Shown here one piece after another: positions 40,487 to 48,828 of a DNA stretch of 64,000 bases; position 1 is the first letter of the stretch; every line of letters begins with the position of its first letter. The notes under the pieces are model-generated. The model was not told the origin of the DNA, made no database searches, and was given only the letters and a program-made list of their open reading frames with translations. The DNA is from UBA11524 sp045591175 (lineage in GTDB: Bacteria > Bacillota > Clostridia > Christensenellales > Aristaeellaceae), in contig JAZNSI010000020.1 of assembly GCA_045591175.1 (NCBI GenBank), forward strand, positions 156,207-220,206, read 5' to 3'. A program made the translations under genes and the position numbers.

Positions 40487-40954
40487 CTATCCACCCGCGG
40501 GTATCCGCTTGCACATCACATCATAGCAGAGATAATCTCCGGATGGCGTATGGATTGCATGATATTCAGTCTGCACATAGCCCTTCTTCATATAGATGGC
40601 CTTCGCTGGCAAAGAAGCATCCAGAACAATGGCATCGTACTTCGCAGACACCGCATTTTCCGCAAACCGCAGCAGGTCACGTCCATAGCCATTGCCCTGC
40701 GCATCCGGCAGAACAAACAGGCGACATATCTCATTGCCTTTGACTGTAACAGTTCCAACCGCTCTGTTGCTGTCAAAGCACAGGTATACGTCTCCCGCAT
40801 CTATATCTTTTACAATATTCCCTTCATTGTGGTGCTGCAGGAAAAACTCCACGGCCCCACTTGGATAGTAATGTGGATAAATGTCCTTTATCGTTACTTC
40901 TACAATGTACTGAACAGTTTTAATATCCGCAGCACTTGCCCTAACAACGCACAT
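40487..40954 (-). CDS. GNAT-family N-acetyltransferase
   Basis: 155 residues. Acetyl-CoA-binding motif A is CRLFVLPDAQGNGYGRDLLR (V...Q/R-x-x-G-x-G/A pattern, about residues 86-105). KAIYMKKGYVQTEY is the usual C-terminal Y-x-K-x-G-F/Y element. The substrate cannot be told. It directly follows the amidohydrolase gene (the stop and start codons abut), so the two are probably co-transcribed. Confidence 0.85.
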   Translation of the reverse strand: MCVVRASAADIKTVQYIVEVTIKDIYPHYYPSGAVEFFLQHHNEGNIVKDIDAGDVYLCFDSNRAVGTVTVKGNEICRLFVLPDAQGNGYGRDLLRFAENAVSAKYDAIVLDASLPAKAIYMKKGYVQTEYHAIHTPSGDYLCYDVMCKRIPAGG

Positions 40955-41752
40955 TTACGCATCCTCCCCGATGAACCTTTCAAAGTTCCGGTGCAGGATC
41001 ATCTCCCGCTCCTCATCCGTGAGGGGCAGGGCCATGAAGCGGGCAATTTCCTCCTGGGGCGTCCACATGGGGTAATCGGTGCCGAAGAAAACGCGGTCTG
41101 CGCCGTAATGCCGGATGACGGCGGCCGCTTCCTCCGTCCCCAGCGCGTACAGGCTGGAGGAGCAGTCCACATACACATTTTCCCGGCCGGCAAGCACCTG
41201 CCAGGCCTTATCCCAGCGGGACCAGCCGCCCAGGTGCGCGCAGATCGCCGTCAGGCCGGGGACAGCATCCAGTGCGCGGGCCATGCGCTCCGGCTCGCTG
41301 TAAGGGTAGCGGGTGTCGCCGGTGTGCACCAGCAGAGGCAGATTGCGCTCCGCCATGGCTTCAAACAGGCGGATGGCCTGGGGATCATCCAGCAGGAAGT
41401 GCTGGAAATCCGGGTGGAGCTTCACGCCGCGAAGGCCGCGGGACAGCATGTAATCCAGTTCCTTCTCCATTTCCGGGTGATCGGGGTGGATGGCGCCGTA
41501 GCCGATGAACTTGTCCGGATGGGCCGCCACGGCAGAAGCGATAAAGTCGTTGATAGAGCGGGCGCGCTCCCAGGTCACGGCAACGGAATGCACCAGCCAG
41601 CGGCTGATGCCCGCATCTTCTCCCACCTTGAGGAGCGAGGATACTGTGCCGTCCAAATGCATGTCGATCTCATAAAACTCGCCGATGCTCTTGGCCGCCT
41701 TCAGAGCGATCTTGTCCGGGTAAATATGCGCGTGGGTATCAATGATGGTCAT
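40955..41752 (-). CDS. Amidohydrolase-2 family metal-dependent hydrolase
   Basis: 265 residues of the TIM-barrel COG2159 type. N-terminal metal motif IIDTHAHIYPDK (HxH), then GVKLHPDFQHFLL, LPLLVHTGDTRYPY, AICAHLGGWSRW and VFFGTDYPMWTP with the last metal Asp. Relatives are decarboxylases and hydrolases of aromatic or aliphatic acids; the reaction here is unknown. A good ribosome binding site (GGAGG) precedes the start. It is separated from ilvE by a terminator-like hairpin. Confidence 0.85.
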   Translation of the reverse strand: MTIIDTHAHIYPDKIALKAAKSIGEFYEIDMHLDGTVSSLLKVGEDAGISRWLVHSVAVTWERARSINDFIASAVAAHPDKFIGYGAIHPDHPEMEKELDYMLSRGLRGVKLHPDFQHFLLDDPQAIRLFEAMAERNLPLLVHTGDTRYPYSEPERMARALDAVPGLTAICAHLGGWSRWDKAWQVLAGRENVYVDCSSSLYALGTEEAAAVIRHYGADRVFFGTDYPMWTPQEEIARFMALPLTDEEREMILHRNFERFIGEDA

Positions 41753-41786
41753 GGGGTTGATTCCTCCATGTTTGTGTCAAATGGAG

Positions 41787-41816
41787 AATGGGGCAGGAAC
41801 ACAAGCCTGCCCCATT
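41787..41816 (-). terminator. Terminator after ilvE
   Basis: AATGGGGCAGG / CCTGCCCCATT (41787-41797 and 41806-41816). It closes the leftward T-box operon, nine bases behind the ilvE stop codon. Confidence 0.75.
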
Positions 41817-41825
41817 TGATGTGCT

Positions 41826-42911
41826 TTAGTCCTCCACGCAGACGTGCCAGTTGCCGTAGGGATCGGCCACCTTGCCGGTCTGGATGCCGGTGACGGTGTC
41901 GTACAGCTTCTGGGACAGCTCGCCGATGCCGCCGTCGCCGATGGTCATCACCTCGTCCACATAGCGGAGCTTGCCGACGGGGGAAATGACCGCCGCGGTG
42001 CCGGTACCGAAGACTTCTTCGAGGGTGCCGTTCTTCTGGGCCTCGATCAGCTCATCCACGGAGATCTTGCGCTCCTCCACCTCGTAGCCCCAGTCGCGGC
42101 ACAGCGTCAGGACGGAGTTGCGGGTGATGCCCGGCAGGATAGAGCCGGACAGGGCGGGGGTCACGATCTTGCCGGCGATCTTGAAGAAGATGTTCATCGC
42201 GCCGACTTCCTCGATGTACTTGCGCTCCACGCCGTCCAGCCACAGCACCTGGCTGAAGCCCGCGTCATGGGCCTTCACCTGGGCCTTGAGGGAGGCCGCG
42301 TAGTTGCCGCCGGTCTTGGCAAAGCCGATGCCGCCGCGCACCGCACGGACGAATTCATCCTCGATCCAGATGCCCACGGGGTTCAGGCCGCTGGCGTAGT
42401 AAGCGCCGGAGGGAGAGAGGATGATGATGAACAGGTAGTTCTTGGAGGGAGCCACGCCCAGGAACTCGTCGGTGGCGATGACGAAGGGGCGGACGTAGAG
42501 GCTGGTGCCGGGCTCGGAGGGGATCCAGTCCTTATCCACGTTCACGACAGCCTTCACAGCCTGCACGAAGTCCTCCTCCGGGATGCGGGGGATGCACAGA
42601 CGGTCGTTGGACTCATTGGCGCGCTTGGCGTTCATGTCCGGGCGGAAGAGGTAGGCCTTGCCGTCCTCGCCCTTGTAGGCCTTCAGGCCCTCGAACATCT
42701 CCTGGCCGTAATGGAACACCATCGCGGAGGGGTACAGGGCGATCTTGTCATAGGGCACAATGCGGGCGTCGTACCAGCCCTTGCCCTCGGTGTAGTTCAT
42801 CACGAACATGTGGTCCGTGAAGATTTTGCCAAAGCCCAGGGGCTTGCCGGCCTCAGGCTTCTGCTGCGGATGATCGGTCAGGGTAATCTTGATATCCAGC
42901 ATTTCACTCAC
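41826..42911 (-). CDS. ilvE: Branched-chain amino acid aminotransferase
   Basis: 361 residues of PLP fold type IV. Typical stretches are MVFHYGQEMFEGLKAYKGED (residues 63-82), SLYVRPFVIATDEFLGV, and FAKTGGNYAASLKAQVKAHD, where the Schiff-base Lys is expected within the latter. EVGAMNIFFKI and EEVFGTGTAAVISPVG follow. The length matches the eukaryote-like BCAT II group. It transaminates 2-oxoisovalerate, 2-oxo-3-methylvalerate and 4-methyl-2-oxovalerate with glutamate. It overlaps the oxidoreductase gamma gene by four bases (ATGA), a strong sign that it uses that enzyme's product. Confidence 0.95.
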   Translation of the reverse strand: MSEMLDIKITLTDHPQQKPEAGKPLGFGKIFTDHMFVMNYTEGKGWYDARIVPYDKIALYPSAMVFHYGQEMFEGLKAYKGEDGKAYLFRPDMNAKRANESNDRLCIPRIPEEDFVQAVKAVVNVDKDWIPSEPGTSLYVRPFVIATDEFLGVAPSKNYLFIIILSPSGAYYASGLNPVGIWIEDEFVRAVRGGIGFAKTGGNYAASLKAQVKAHDAGFSQVLWLDGVERKYIEEVGAMNIFFKIAGKIVTPALSGSILPGITRNSVLTLCRDWGYEVEERKISVDELIEAQKNGTLEEVFGTGTAAVISPVGKLRYVDEVMTIGDGGIGELSQKLYDTVTGIQTGKVADPYGNWHVCVED

Positions 42912-43447
42912 CCCTTATAATTCTTGCCCAGGTTGAGGCCTTCAATGTTCTTTTCCAGCAGCCAGGCGTGGCGGGCGGAAACGACCTTCTCCAGCGCGGG
43001 ACGGATCATCTCCTCCGGGATGACGCCGGTCTTTTCGATCACATGGCCCAGCAGGATCATGTTGGCCAGGGTGTCCAGGCCGTTATCGGTGGACATCTGG
43101 GTGGCGGGGATGTAGTACACATTCACATCCGTGCGCTCGACCTTGCGGGAGATGAGGGAGGTGTCCACAAAGATGGACGCGCCGGGCTTGGCTTCCTTCT
43201 CATACTTGTCCAGGGAGGGCAGGTTCATGGCGATGAGGATGTCCGGCTTGGACACGATGGGAGAACCCACCTGCACGTCGGACAGGATGATGGAGCAGTT
43301 GGCGGTGCCGCCGCGCATCTCCGGGCCGTAGGAAGGCAGCCAGGAGACGTTGCGGTTCTGCAGCAGGGCGGCATAGGCCAGGAACTTGCCCGCGAAGAGG
43401 ATGCCCTGACCACCGAAACCGGCGATCAATACTTCAGTCGTGCTCAT
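42908..43447 (-). CDS. 2-oxoacid:ferredoxin oxidoreductase, gamma subunit
   Basis: 179 residues. The family signature is EVLIAGFGGQGILFAGKFLA (residues 5-24), followed by YGPEMRGGTANCSIILSD and PDILIAMNLPSLDKYE. The gamma subunit completes the CoA-binding part of the enzyme. It overlaps both neighbours by four bases (beta before, ilvE after), so beta, gamma and IlvE are translationally coupled. Substrate range is inferred from the linked ilvE and T-box: branched-chain 2-oxoacids. Confidence 0.92.
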   Translation of the reverse strand: MSTTEVLIAGFGGQGILFAGKFLAYAALLQNRNVSWLPSYGPEMRGGTANCSIILSDVQVGSPIVSKPDILIAMNLPSLDKYEKEAKPGASIFVDTSLISRKVERTDVNVYYIPATQMSTDNGLDTLANMILLGHVIEKTGVIPEEMIRPALEKVVSARHAWLLEKNIEGLNLGKNYKG

Positions 43448-44196
43448 TTGGCTTCCTCCTCTGCAAACTTATCCTTGTACACGCCCAGGGGGTAGTAGGG
43501 CAGCATGTTCTCCTCCAGCCACTCCAGTGCGCCCTGAGGCGTCTTGCCCCAGTTGGTGGGACAGGTGGAAACGACCTCGATCAGGGAGAAGCCCTTGCCC
43601 TCCACCTGATTGCGGAAGGCCTTCTCGATGGCCTTCTTGGCAGCCTTGACGTTCTTGACGTTGTTGACCGCCACGCGCTCGATGTAGCCAGCGCCATCCA
43701 GGGTGGACAGCAGCTCGCAGACCTTTACGGGGAAGCCCACGGTGTTGGTGTCGCGGCCGTAGGGGCTGGTCTGGGTCACCTGACCGGGCAGGGAGGTGGG
43801 GGCCATCTGGCCGCCGGTCATGCCGTAAATGGCGTTGTTGACGAAGATGACGGTGATGTTCTCGCCGCGGGCAGCGGAATGAACAGTCTCGGCCATGCCG
43901 ATGGAGGCCAGGTCGCCGTCGCCCTGGTAGGTGAAGACGATCTTGGAGGGATCGGCGCGCTTCACGCCGGTCGCCACAGCGGGGGCACGGCCATGGGCGG
44001 CCTGCACCATATCCACGTTGAAATAATTGTAGGTGAACACGGAGCAGCCAACGGAGGCCACGCCGATGGTCTCGCCGGCGATGCCGAGGGAATCAATGGC
44101 CTCGGCCACCAGGCGGTGGATGATACCGTGGGTGCAGCCGGGGCAGTAGTGCAGCGGTGCATCCGTCAGGGCCTTGGGCTTGTCAAATACGATCAT
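43444..44196 (-). CDS. 2-oxoacid:ferredoxin oxidoreductase, beta (TPP) subunit
   Basis: 250 residues. It has the thiamine diphosphate signature: CPGCTHGIIHRLVAEAID with the cluster cysteines near the N-terminus, and FTYQGDGDLASIGMAETVHS (GDG...N motif, about residues 95-114) with VIFVNNAIYGMTGGQMAPTS. Beta binds TPP and one 4Fe-4S cluster and carries out the reversible CO2 step between acyl-CoA and 2-oxoacid. It lies three bases behind the alpha gene. Confidence 0.93.
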   Translation of the reverse strand: MIVFDKPKALTDAPLHYCPGCTHGIIHRLVAEAIDSLGIAGETIGVASVGCSVFTYNYFNVDMVQAAHGRAPAVATGVKRADPSKIVFTYQGDGDLASIGMAETVHSAARGENITVIFVNNAIYGMTGGQMAPTSLPGQVTQTSPYGRDTNTVGFPVKVCELLSTLDGAGYIERVAVNNVKNVKAAKKAIEKAFRNQVEGKGFSLIEVVSTCPTNWGKTPQGALEWLEENMLPYYPLGVYKDKFAEEEAK

Positions 44197-44199
44197 GGC

Positions 44200-45261
44200 T
44201 TACTTGCCCTCCTTCTGCATGTTTTCGATGGCGACCAGCACCTCTTCGGGGCTGGGGATCATGCCGCCGGTGCGGTAGCACAGGTCAACAGGCTTCTTGC
44301 AGTCGATGGCCAGCTTCACGTCCTTGATCATCTGGCCCATGTTCAATTCGACCGTCAGGAAGGACTTGCACTGTTCCGCCGCAGCCTTGAGCACCTTCTC
44401 AGGGAAGGGCCACAGGGTGATGGGGCGGATCATACCGACCTTGATGCCCTTGGCGCGGGCAGCGTCCACGGCGTTCTGGCTCACGCGGGCCGCGATGCCG
44501 AAGGCCACCACGCAGTACTCCGCGTCGTCCATCAGGTAGGTTTCGGCCATCTGCTCGTTCTCTTCGATCACGGCGTAGCGGGCGAAACGATCCTCGTTCC
44601 ACTTTTCCAGCTCCTGGGGCTGCAGCGCCAGGGAGTTGATGATGTTGGGCTTGCGCTCGCCCTTGGTGCCGGTCAGGGCCCAGGACTTGTCGTGCGCCTC
44701 GGTCTTGGTTTCGGTCAGGGAGACAGGCTCCATCATCTGGCCCATGGTGCCGTCCGCCAGCAGCATGCAGGGGATGCGGTACTTTTCCGCCAGGTCGAAG
44801 CCCTTGGCGACCAGGTCGGCCATCTCCTGCACAGAGGAGGGAGCCAGCACCAGCAGGTGGAAGTCGCCGTGACCGCCGCCGCAGGTGGCCTGGAAGTAGT
44901 CGCTCTGGCTGGGCTGGATGCCGCCCAGGCCGGGGCCGCCGCGCTGGACGTTGACGATCAGCGCAGGCAGATCGCAGCCCGCCAGGTAGGAAATGCCCTC
45001 GCTCTTGAGGGAAATTCCGGGGCTGGAGGAAGAGGTCATGGCACGCTTGCCGGCAGCGGCAGCGCCGATGACCATGTTGATCGCGGCGATCTCACTCTCC
45101 GCCTGCAGGAAGACGCCGCCGATCTTGGGCATGCGCTTGGCCATGTAGGCCGCCACTTCCGTCTGGGGGGTGATGGGGTAGCCGAAATAGTGACGGCAGC
45201 CCGCCATGATCGCGGCCTCCGCCAGGGCTTCGTTGCCCTTCATCAGAATCTTGTCAGCCAT
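44200..45261 (-). CDS. vorB: 2-oxoacid:ferredoxin oxidoreductase, alpha subunit (VorB-type)
   Basis: 353 residues: MADKILMKGNEALAEAAIMA, then GCRHYFGYPITPQTEVAAYM, FLQAESEIAAINMVIGAAAA, TSSSSPGISLKSEGISYLAG and VQRGGPGLGGIQPSQSDYF. These match the VorB type, annotated as 3-methyl-2-oxobutanoate dehydrogenase subunit, more than pyruvate or 2-oxoglutarate enzymes. The following domain II has RPITLWPFPEKVLKAAAEQ. The enzyme links 2-oxoisovalerate + CoA with isobutyryl-CoA + CO2 and ferredoxin, and is reversible. Substrate specificity cannot be proven from sequence. Confidence 0.9.
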   Translation of the reverse strand: MADKILMKGNEALAEAAIMAGCRHYFGYPITPQTEVAAYMAKRMPKIGGVFLQAESEIAAINMVIGAAAAGKRAMTSSSSPGISLKSEGISYLAGCDLPALIVNVQRGGPGLGGIQPSQSDYFQATCGGGHGDFHLLVLAPSSVQEMADLVAKGFDLAEKYRIPCMLLADGTMGQMMEPVSLTETKTEAHDKSWALTGTKGERKPNIINSLALQPQELEKWNEDRFARYAVIEENEQMAETYLMDDAEYCVVAFGIAARVSQNAVDAARAKGIKVGMIRPITLWPFPEKVLKAAAEQCKSFLTVELNMGQMIKDVKLAIDCKKPVDLCYRTGGMIPSPEEVLVAIENMQKEGK

Positions 45262-45273
45262 GGTATTCCCTCC

Positions 45274-45480
45274 TCACTTCTCAACCGTGATCACGCAGTC
45301 AGGGCACATGGTCGCGCAGAACGCGCAGCCGATGCACTTCTCCTGGTCGGTGATCTCCGCAGGGTGATGACCCTTCTGATTGATCTCATCCTTGCTCAGC
45401 GCAATGATCTTCTTGGGACAGGCCGTGATGCACAGGCCGCAGCCCTTGCACAGGTCCTTTTTGAAAGTTACCTTTGCCAT
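45274..45480 (-). CDS. 2-oxoacid:ferredoxin oxidoreductase, delta (2x4Fe-4S) subunit
   Basis: 68 residues from an ATG at 45480 that follows AAAGGAG. Two CxxCxxCxxxC(P) clusters: LCKGCGLCITACPKKIIAL and KCIGCAFCATMCPDCVIT. It is the electron-entry subunit of the four-subunit enzyme, passing electrons to or from ferredoxin. It lies 12 bases ahead of alpha. Confidence 0.93.
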   Translation of the reverse strand: MAKVTFKKDLCKGCGLCITACPKKIIALSKDEINQKGHHPAEITDQEKCIGCAFCATMCPDCVITVEK

Positions 45481-45494
45481 AATTGCATCTCCTT

Positions 45495-46157
45495 TCACCA
45501 GATGGTTTTCTGAAGCGTCAGGGGGAAGTAGTTTTCATTCTCCCTGTATTGGGGCGGCAGCACGCTTTTCTCCACCGAGGTGAAGAGCAGGGGCAAACCG
45601 CTGATCTGGGACAGCTTTTCCGCCTCAGCGCAGGAGGCTGCGACGGTTTCCCAGTCCGTCTCCTTGCCGAGGTTGGTGTTGTTGATAATGGCCGTAAAGG
45701 GGATCCCGCCGGCCGTCTCGATCTCCTGCATGATCTCCAGCGCCGCTTCCGCCGTGCGGCTCAGGGGCCGGGATGCATTGAAGACGTAGACCATGTGGTA
45801 ATCATTCTCCTGAAGGATGGCCGGAGCGTATCGGCCCAGCGCCAGCGCGCCGCGGTCATCGCCGCCAACATCCAGCACGGCGTAGCGGGAGGTATCCTCC
45901 GTCACGCTGTACATTTCCTGGGGCAGGGCGGGCACGTCCACGTTGGTGTTGGCGTAGGCGGAGGCGATGACCTTCACGCCCGCGCTTTCCAGCTCCTTCG
46001 CGGAATCCTTGGAGCGATAATAGGGGTTGACGATGTCCATATCCGCCAGCGTGACGGCCTTTCCCTGGGCCGCCAGATGCAGGGCGAAATTCACCGCCAC
46101 ATTGGTTTTGCCGCTGCCGTAATGCCCGGCAAAGAGGGTGACGCGTTTTGCTTGCAT
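45495..46157 (-). CDS. CooC/ParA-like P-loop ATPase
   Basis: 220 residues from an ATG at 46157 chosen because GGAGG stands at the right distance. It begins MQAKRVTLFAGHYGSGKTNV, a Walker A of GHYGSGKT form, then VTLADMDIVNPYYRSKDSAK, YAVLDVGGDDRGALALGRYA (Walker B-like) and VYVFNASRPLSRTAEAAL. It belongs to the SIMIBI class with MinD, CooC and NifH relatives, which insert metals or position proteins. Here it sits between an acyl-CoA synthetase and a four-subunit Fe-S enzyme, so a maturation role is plausible, but unproven. Confidence 0.75.
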   Translation of the reverse strand: MQAKRVTLFAGHYGSGKTNVAVNFALHLAAQGKAVTLADMDIVNPYYRSKDSAKELESAGVKVIASAYANTNVDVPALPQEMYSVTEDTSRYAVLDVGGDDRGALALGRYAPAILQENDYHMVYVFNASRPLSRTAEAALEIMQEIETAGGIPFTAIINNTNLGKETDWETVAASCAEAEKLSQISGLPLLFTSVEKSVLPPQYRENENYFPLTLQKTIW

Positions 46158-46168
46158 ATTCGCCTCCA

Positions 46169-48457
46169 TCACAGCTTGTTGCGCTGAATCTTGCCGGAGG
46201 TCGTCTTGGGCAGGCTGTCACGGAACACCACGATGCGGGGGTATTTGTAGGGTGCGGTGTGGGTCTTGACGTAGTTCTGGATCTCCTTCTTGAGCTCCTC
46301 CGTGCCCTCGGTGCCCTTGGTCAGCACGATGGACGCCTTGACCACCTGACCGCGCAGGGGATCGGGCTCGGCAGACACGCCGCATTCCAGCACATAGGGC
46401 AGCTCCATGATGACGTTCTCGATCTCGAACGGGCCGATGCGGTAGCCGGAGGACTTGATCACGTCGTCAATGCGGCTGACGTACCAGAAGTAGCCTTCCT
46501 CGTCCTTGTAGGCCACGTCGCCGGTGTGGTAGAGGCCATTGCGGAAGACCTCGTCGGTCTTTTCCTTGTTGCCGTAGTACTCGCGCACCAGGCCGCAGGG
46601 ATGACCCTTGTCCATCCGGATGCAGATCTCGCCGCTGTCGCCGACCGCGCAGGGCTTGCCGTCCGCATCGAAGATATCGATATCATAGGAAGCAACCGGC
46701 TTGCCCATGGAGCCCAGGCGGGGCGTCATGCCCACGGTGTTGGCCACCAGCACGGTGCCCTCGGTCTGGCCGAAGCCCTCCATGATGGACAGGCCTGTGG
46801 CCTCCAGGAAGCGGCGGTACACCTCGGGGTTGAGGGCCTCGCCGGCGGTGGTCATGTGCTTGACAGAGGACAGATCGTACTTGGAGAGGTCCTCGCGGAT
46901 CATCATGCGCAGCATCGTGGGCGGTGCGCAGAAGGTCGTGATCTTGTGCTTGGCGAACAGGGGCAGGATCTTCTCCTCATGGAAGCGCTCGAAGTCATAC
47001 ACGAAGATGGCTGCCTCGCACAGCCACTGGCCGTAGAGCTTGCCCCACATGCTCTTGGCCCAGCCGGTATCGGAAATGGAGAAATGCAGGCCGTCCGGGT
47101 CGACCTGGTGCCAGTAGCGGGCCGTGACAAAGTGGCCCAGGGGGTACTTGTAGTTATGCGCCGCGATCTTGGGATAGCCGGAGGTGCCCGAAGTGAAGAA
47201 CATCAGCATCAGGTCGTCACCGCCGGGGCAATCCTCGGGTCGGTCATAATGGGTGGAGTAGGCCAGGTGCTCCTCATCGAAGCAGCGCCAGCCGTCGCGC
47301 TTGCCGTTGACGATGATCTTGTATTCCACCGTGGGGCAGTGCAGCGCCGCAGCCTCGGCCTCGGCAGCCACGCTGCCTTCCGCCGTGCAGAGGATGGCCT
47401 TCACGCCCGCCGCCTCGAAGCGGTAGGCAATATCCTTTTCCAGCAGCTGGTTGGGGGCCAGGATGACCACCGCGCCCAGCTTGTGCAGGGCATTGATGAT
47501 GTACCAGAACTGGTAATGCCGCTTGAGGATGAGCATCACCTTGTCGCCCCGCTTGATGCCGATGGAGCGGAAGTAATTGCAGGCCTGATTGGACTTTCGC
47601 TTGACGTCCTTGAAGGTGATGCGGCGCTCGGTGCCGTCCTCGGAGACGTGCATGAGCGCGGTCTTCTCCGGCTCCTTGTCGGCGATGGCGTCCACCACGT
47701 CGAAGGCGAAGTTGAAGTGCTCGGTGTTTTTGTAGGTCAGACTTTGAAGCGCGCCGGTCTCATCCTCCACGGGGACGATGTAGTTCTCCCACACGCGTTT
47801 CTCGCTGTCCTTCTCCCGCTTGGGGGCCACAGGCGCCGCCAGCTGGGTGCCGGTGTGGGCGATATAATCCGCGGGATTCAGCACGATGGCGTAGAACTCG
47901 CAGTCCTCGCCGCCCACTGCCAGCAGGCCGTGGGGGGTGTTGGAGTCATAATAGATGGTATCGCCGGGGCCGAGGATCTCATAATGGGTGCCAATCTGCA
48001 CCTTCAGGTGGCCCTTGAGCACCAGGTCAAACTCCTGGCCCTCATGGGTCGTCAGGGGGATCTCCTCGCGCTGGGCGGCCTCATCGTACTCCGCCTTGAC
48101 GTACAGGGGCTCGGCGATACGGTTGCGGTAGGCTGCGGCCATGTTGTAATAGGTCATGCCGTTGGCCTTCTCGATGCGCTGGCCGTCGCCTGCACGGGTC
48201 AGGTCATAGGTGGTCAGCGTGGGGCTGGAACCCTGGATCAGGTCCGTCACGTCAACGCCCAGCACCTGCGCGCAGCGGTACAGGAACGCGAAGTTCAGAT
48301 CCCTTTCGCCGCTTTCGCAGGCCAGGTAATCCGCCACGGACACGCCGGTACGCAGCGCCATCTGCGCAGGCGTATAGCCCTCGATCTGCCGCAGCTCTTT
48401 TATTCGGTTGGCCATTTCCATGATCGTCAGATCAAGGCCGGTAATCTGCTTTTCCAT
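46169..48457 (-). CDS. HTH-cupin-acyl-CoA synthetase fusion, Val T-box unit
   Basis: 762 residues in three parts. Residues 15-70 are an XRE-type HTH (RIKELRQIEGYTPAQMALRT, GVSVADYLACESG). Residues 120-200 are a cupin-2 domain (TTHEGQEFDLVLKGHLKVQI; PGDTIYYDSNTPHGLLAVGG). Residues 230-762 are an acyl-CoA synthetase of medium-chain type with LMFFTSGTSGYPKIAAH (P-loop), GEALNPEVYRRF, GFGQTEGT, YHTGDVAYKDEEG and PKTTSGKIQRNKL with the catalytic Lys. HTH-cupin is a common regulator architecture; here it is joined to the enzyme. It is the first gene behind T-box 1 and heads the oxidoreductase-ilvE operon. GGGAGG precedes the start. The proposed acid is isobutyrate, by inference. Confidence 0.88.
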   Translation of the reverse strand: MEKQITGLDLTIMEMANRIKELRQIEGYTPAQMALRTGVSVADYLACESGERDLNFAFLYRCAQVLGVDVTDLIQGSSPTLTTYDLTRAGDGQRIEKANGMTYYNMAAAYRNRIAEPLYVKAEYDEAAQREEIPLTTHEGQEFDLVLKGHLKVQIGTHYEILGPGDTIYYDSNTPHGLLAVGGEDCEFYAIVLNPADYIAHTGTQLAAPVAPKREKDSEKRVWENYIVPVEDETGALQSLTYKNTEHFNFAFDVVDAIADKEPEKTALMHVSEDGTERRITFKDVKRKSNQACNYFRSIGIKRGDKVMLILKRHYQFWYIINALHKLGAVVILAPNQLLEKDIAYRFEAAGVKAILCTAEGSVAAEAEAAALHCPTVEYKIIVNGKRDGWRCFDEEHLAYSTHYDRPEDCPGGDDLMLMFFTSGTSGYPKIAAHNYKYPLGHFVTARYWHQVDPDGLHFSISDTGWAKSMWGKLYGQWLCEAAIFVYDFERFHEEKILPLFAKHKITTFCAPPTMLRMMIREDLSKYDLSSVKHMTTAGEALNPEVYRRFLEATGLSIMEGFGQTEGTVLVANTVGMTPRLGSMGKPVASYDIDIFDADGKPCAVGDSGEICIRMDKGHPCGLVREYYGNKEKTDEVFRNGLYHTGDVAYKDEEGYFWYVSRIDDVIKSSGYRIGPFEIENVIMELPYVLECGVSAEPDPLRGQVVKASIVLTKGTEGTEELKKEIQNYVKTHTAPYKYPRIVVFRDSLPKTTSGKIQRNKL

Positions 48458-48477
48458 TTTTCCTCCCCCGGGGACGC

Positions 48478-48747
48478 AAAAACCCGTCCCAAAGAAAACT
48501 GTTCTTTGAGACGGGCATTACATACCCGCGGTACCACTCAAATTACGCAATTTCTTGCGTCCCTCACGCCCTCCTGGGGGCGTTCAGCTTTCACGCAGCC
48601 ATACGGGAAGGTTCTACTTGCGCCATTGCGCTTTCTTCCTTCCGGCTCGGAAGCTACAAGCGGCAGGTCTTTCCCGGCAGCTTTCACCAAATGCTGCCTC
48701 TCTGTGGGGAAAGCGCTCCGGCGCCCTTCTTCGTCACAGCCTTTACT
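48478..48747 (-). promoter_or_regulatory. T-box riboswitch 1, specifier read as GUA (Val)
   Basis: On the minus strand: an extended -10 promoter TGGTATAAT (plus 48754-48762), Stem I with AGAGAG (48698-48703), T-box core AGTGGTACCGCGG (48525-48537) and a terminator CCCGTCtCAAAG-type stem (48483-48494 / 48504-48515) with T5. Lower Stem I is GGCU-GUGAC-GAAG against CUUC-CG-AGCC (kink-turn). The codon just 5' of the CUUC helix plus one base is GUA (48655-48657). UGGU in the T-box fits discriminator A73. When uncharged tRNA binds, the antiterminator forms and the operon is on. Confidence 0.9.
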
Positions 48748-48828
48748 CGGTCGATTATACCACAACTCTCAAAGCTTGTGTGTATTTTATTTGTACTTTT
48801 ATCGGATACGGCCGCGGCCCGGCGCGCT

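Noticed and set aside
48655..48660. Reading the T-box 1 specifier as UUC (Phe), which would suggest an arylpyruvate pathway
   Set aside because: UUC lies inside the CUUC strand that pairs with GAAG and is shared with T-box 2, so it cannot be the variable codon.
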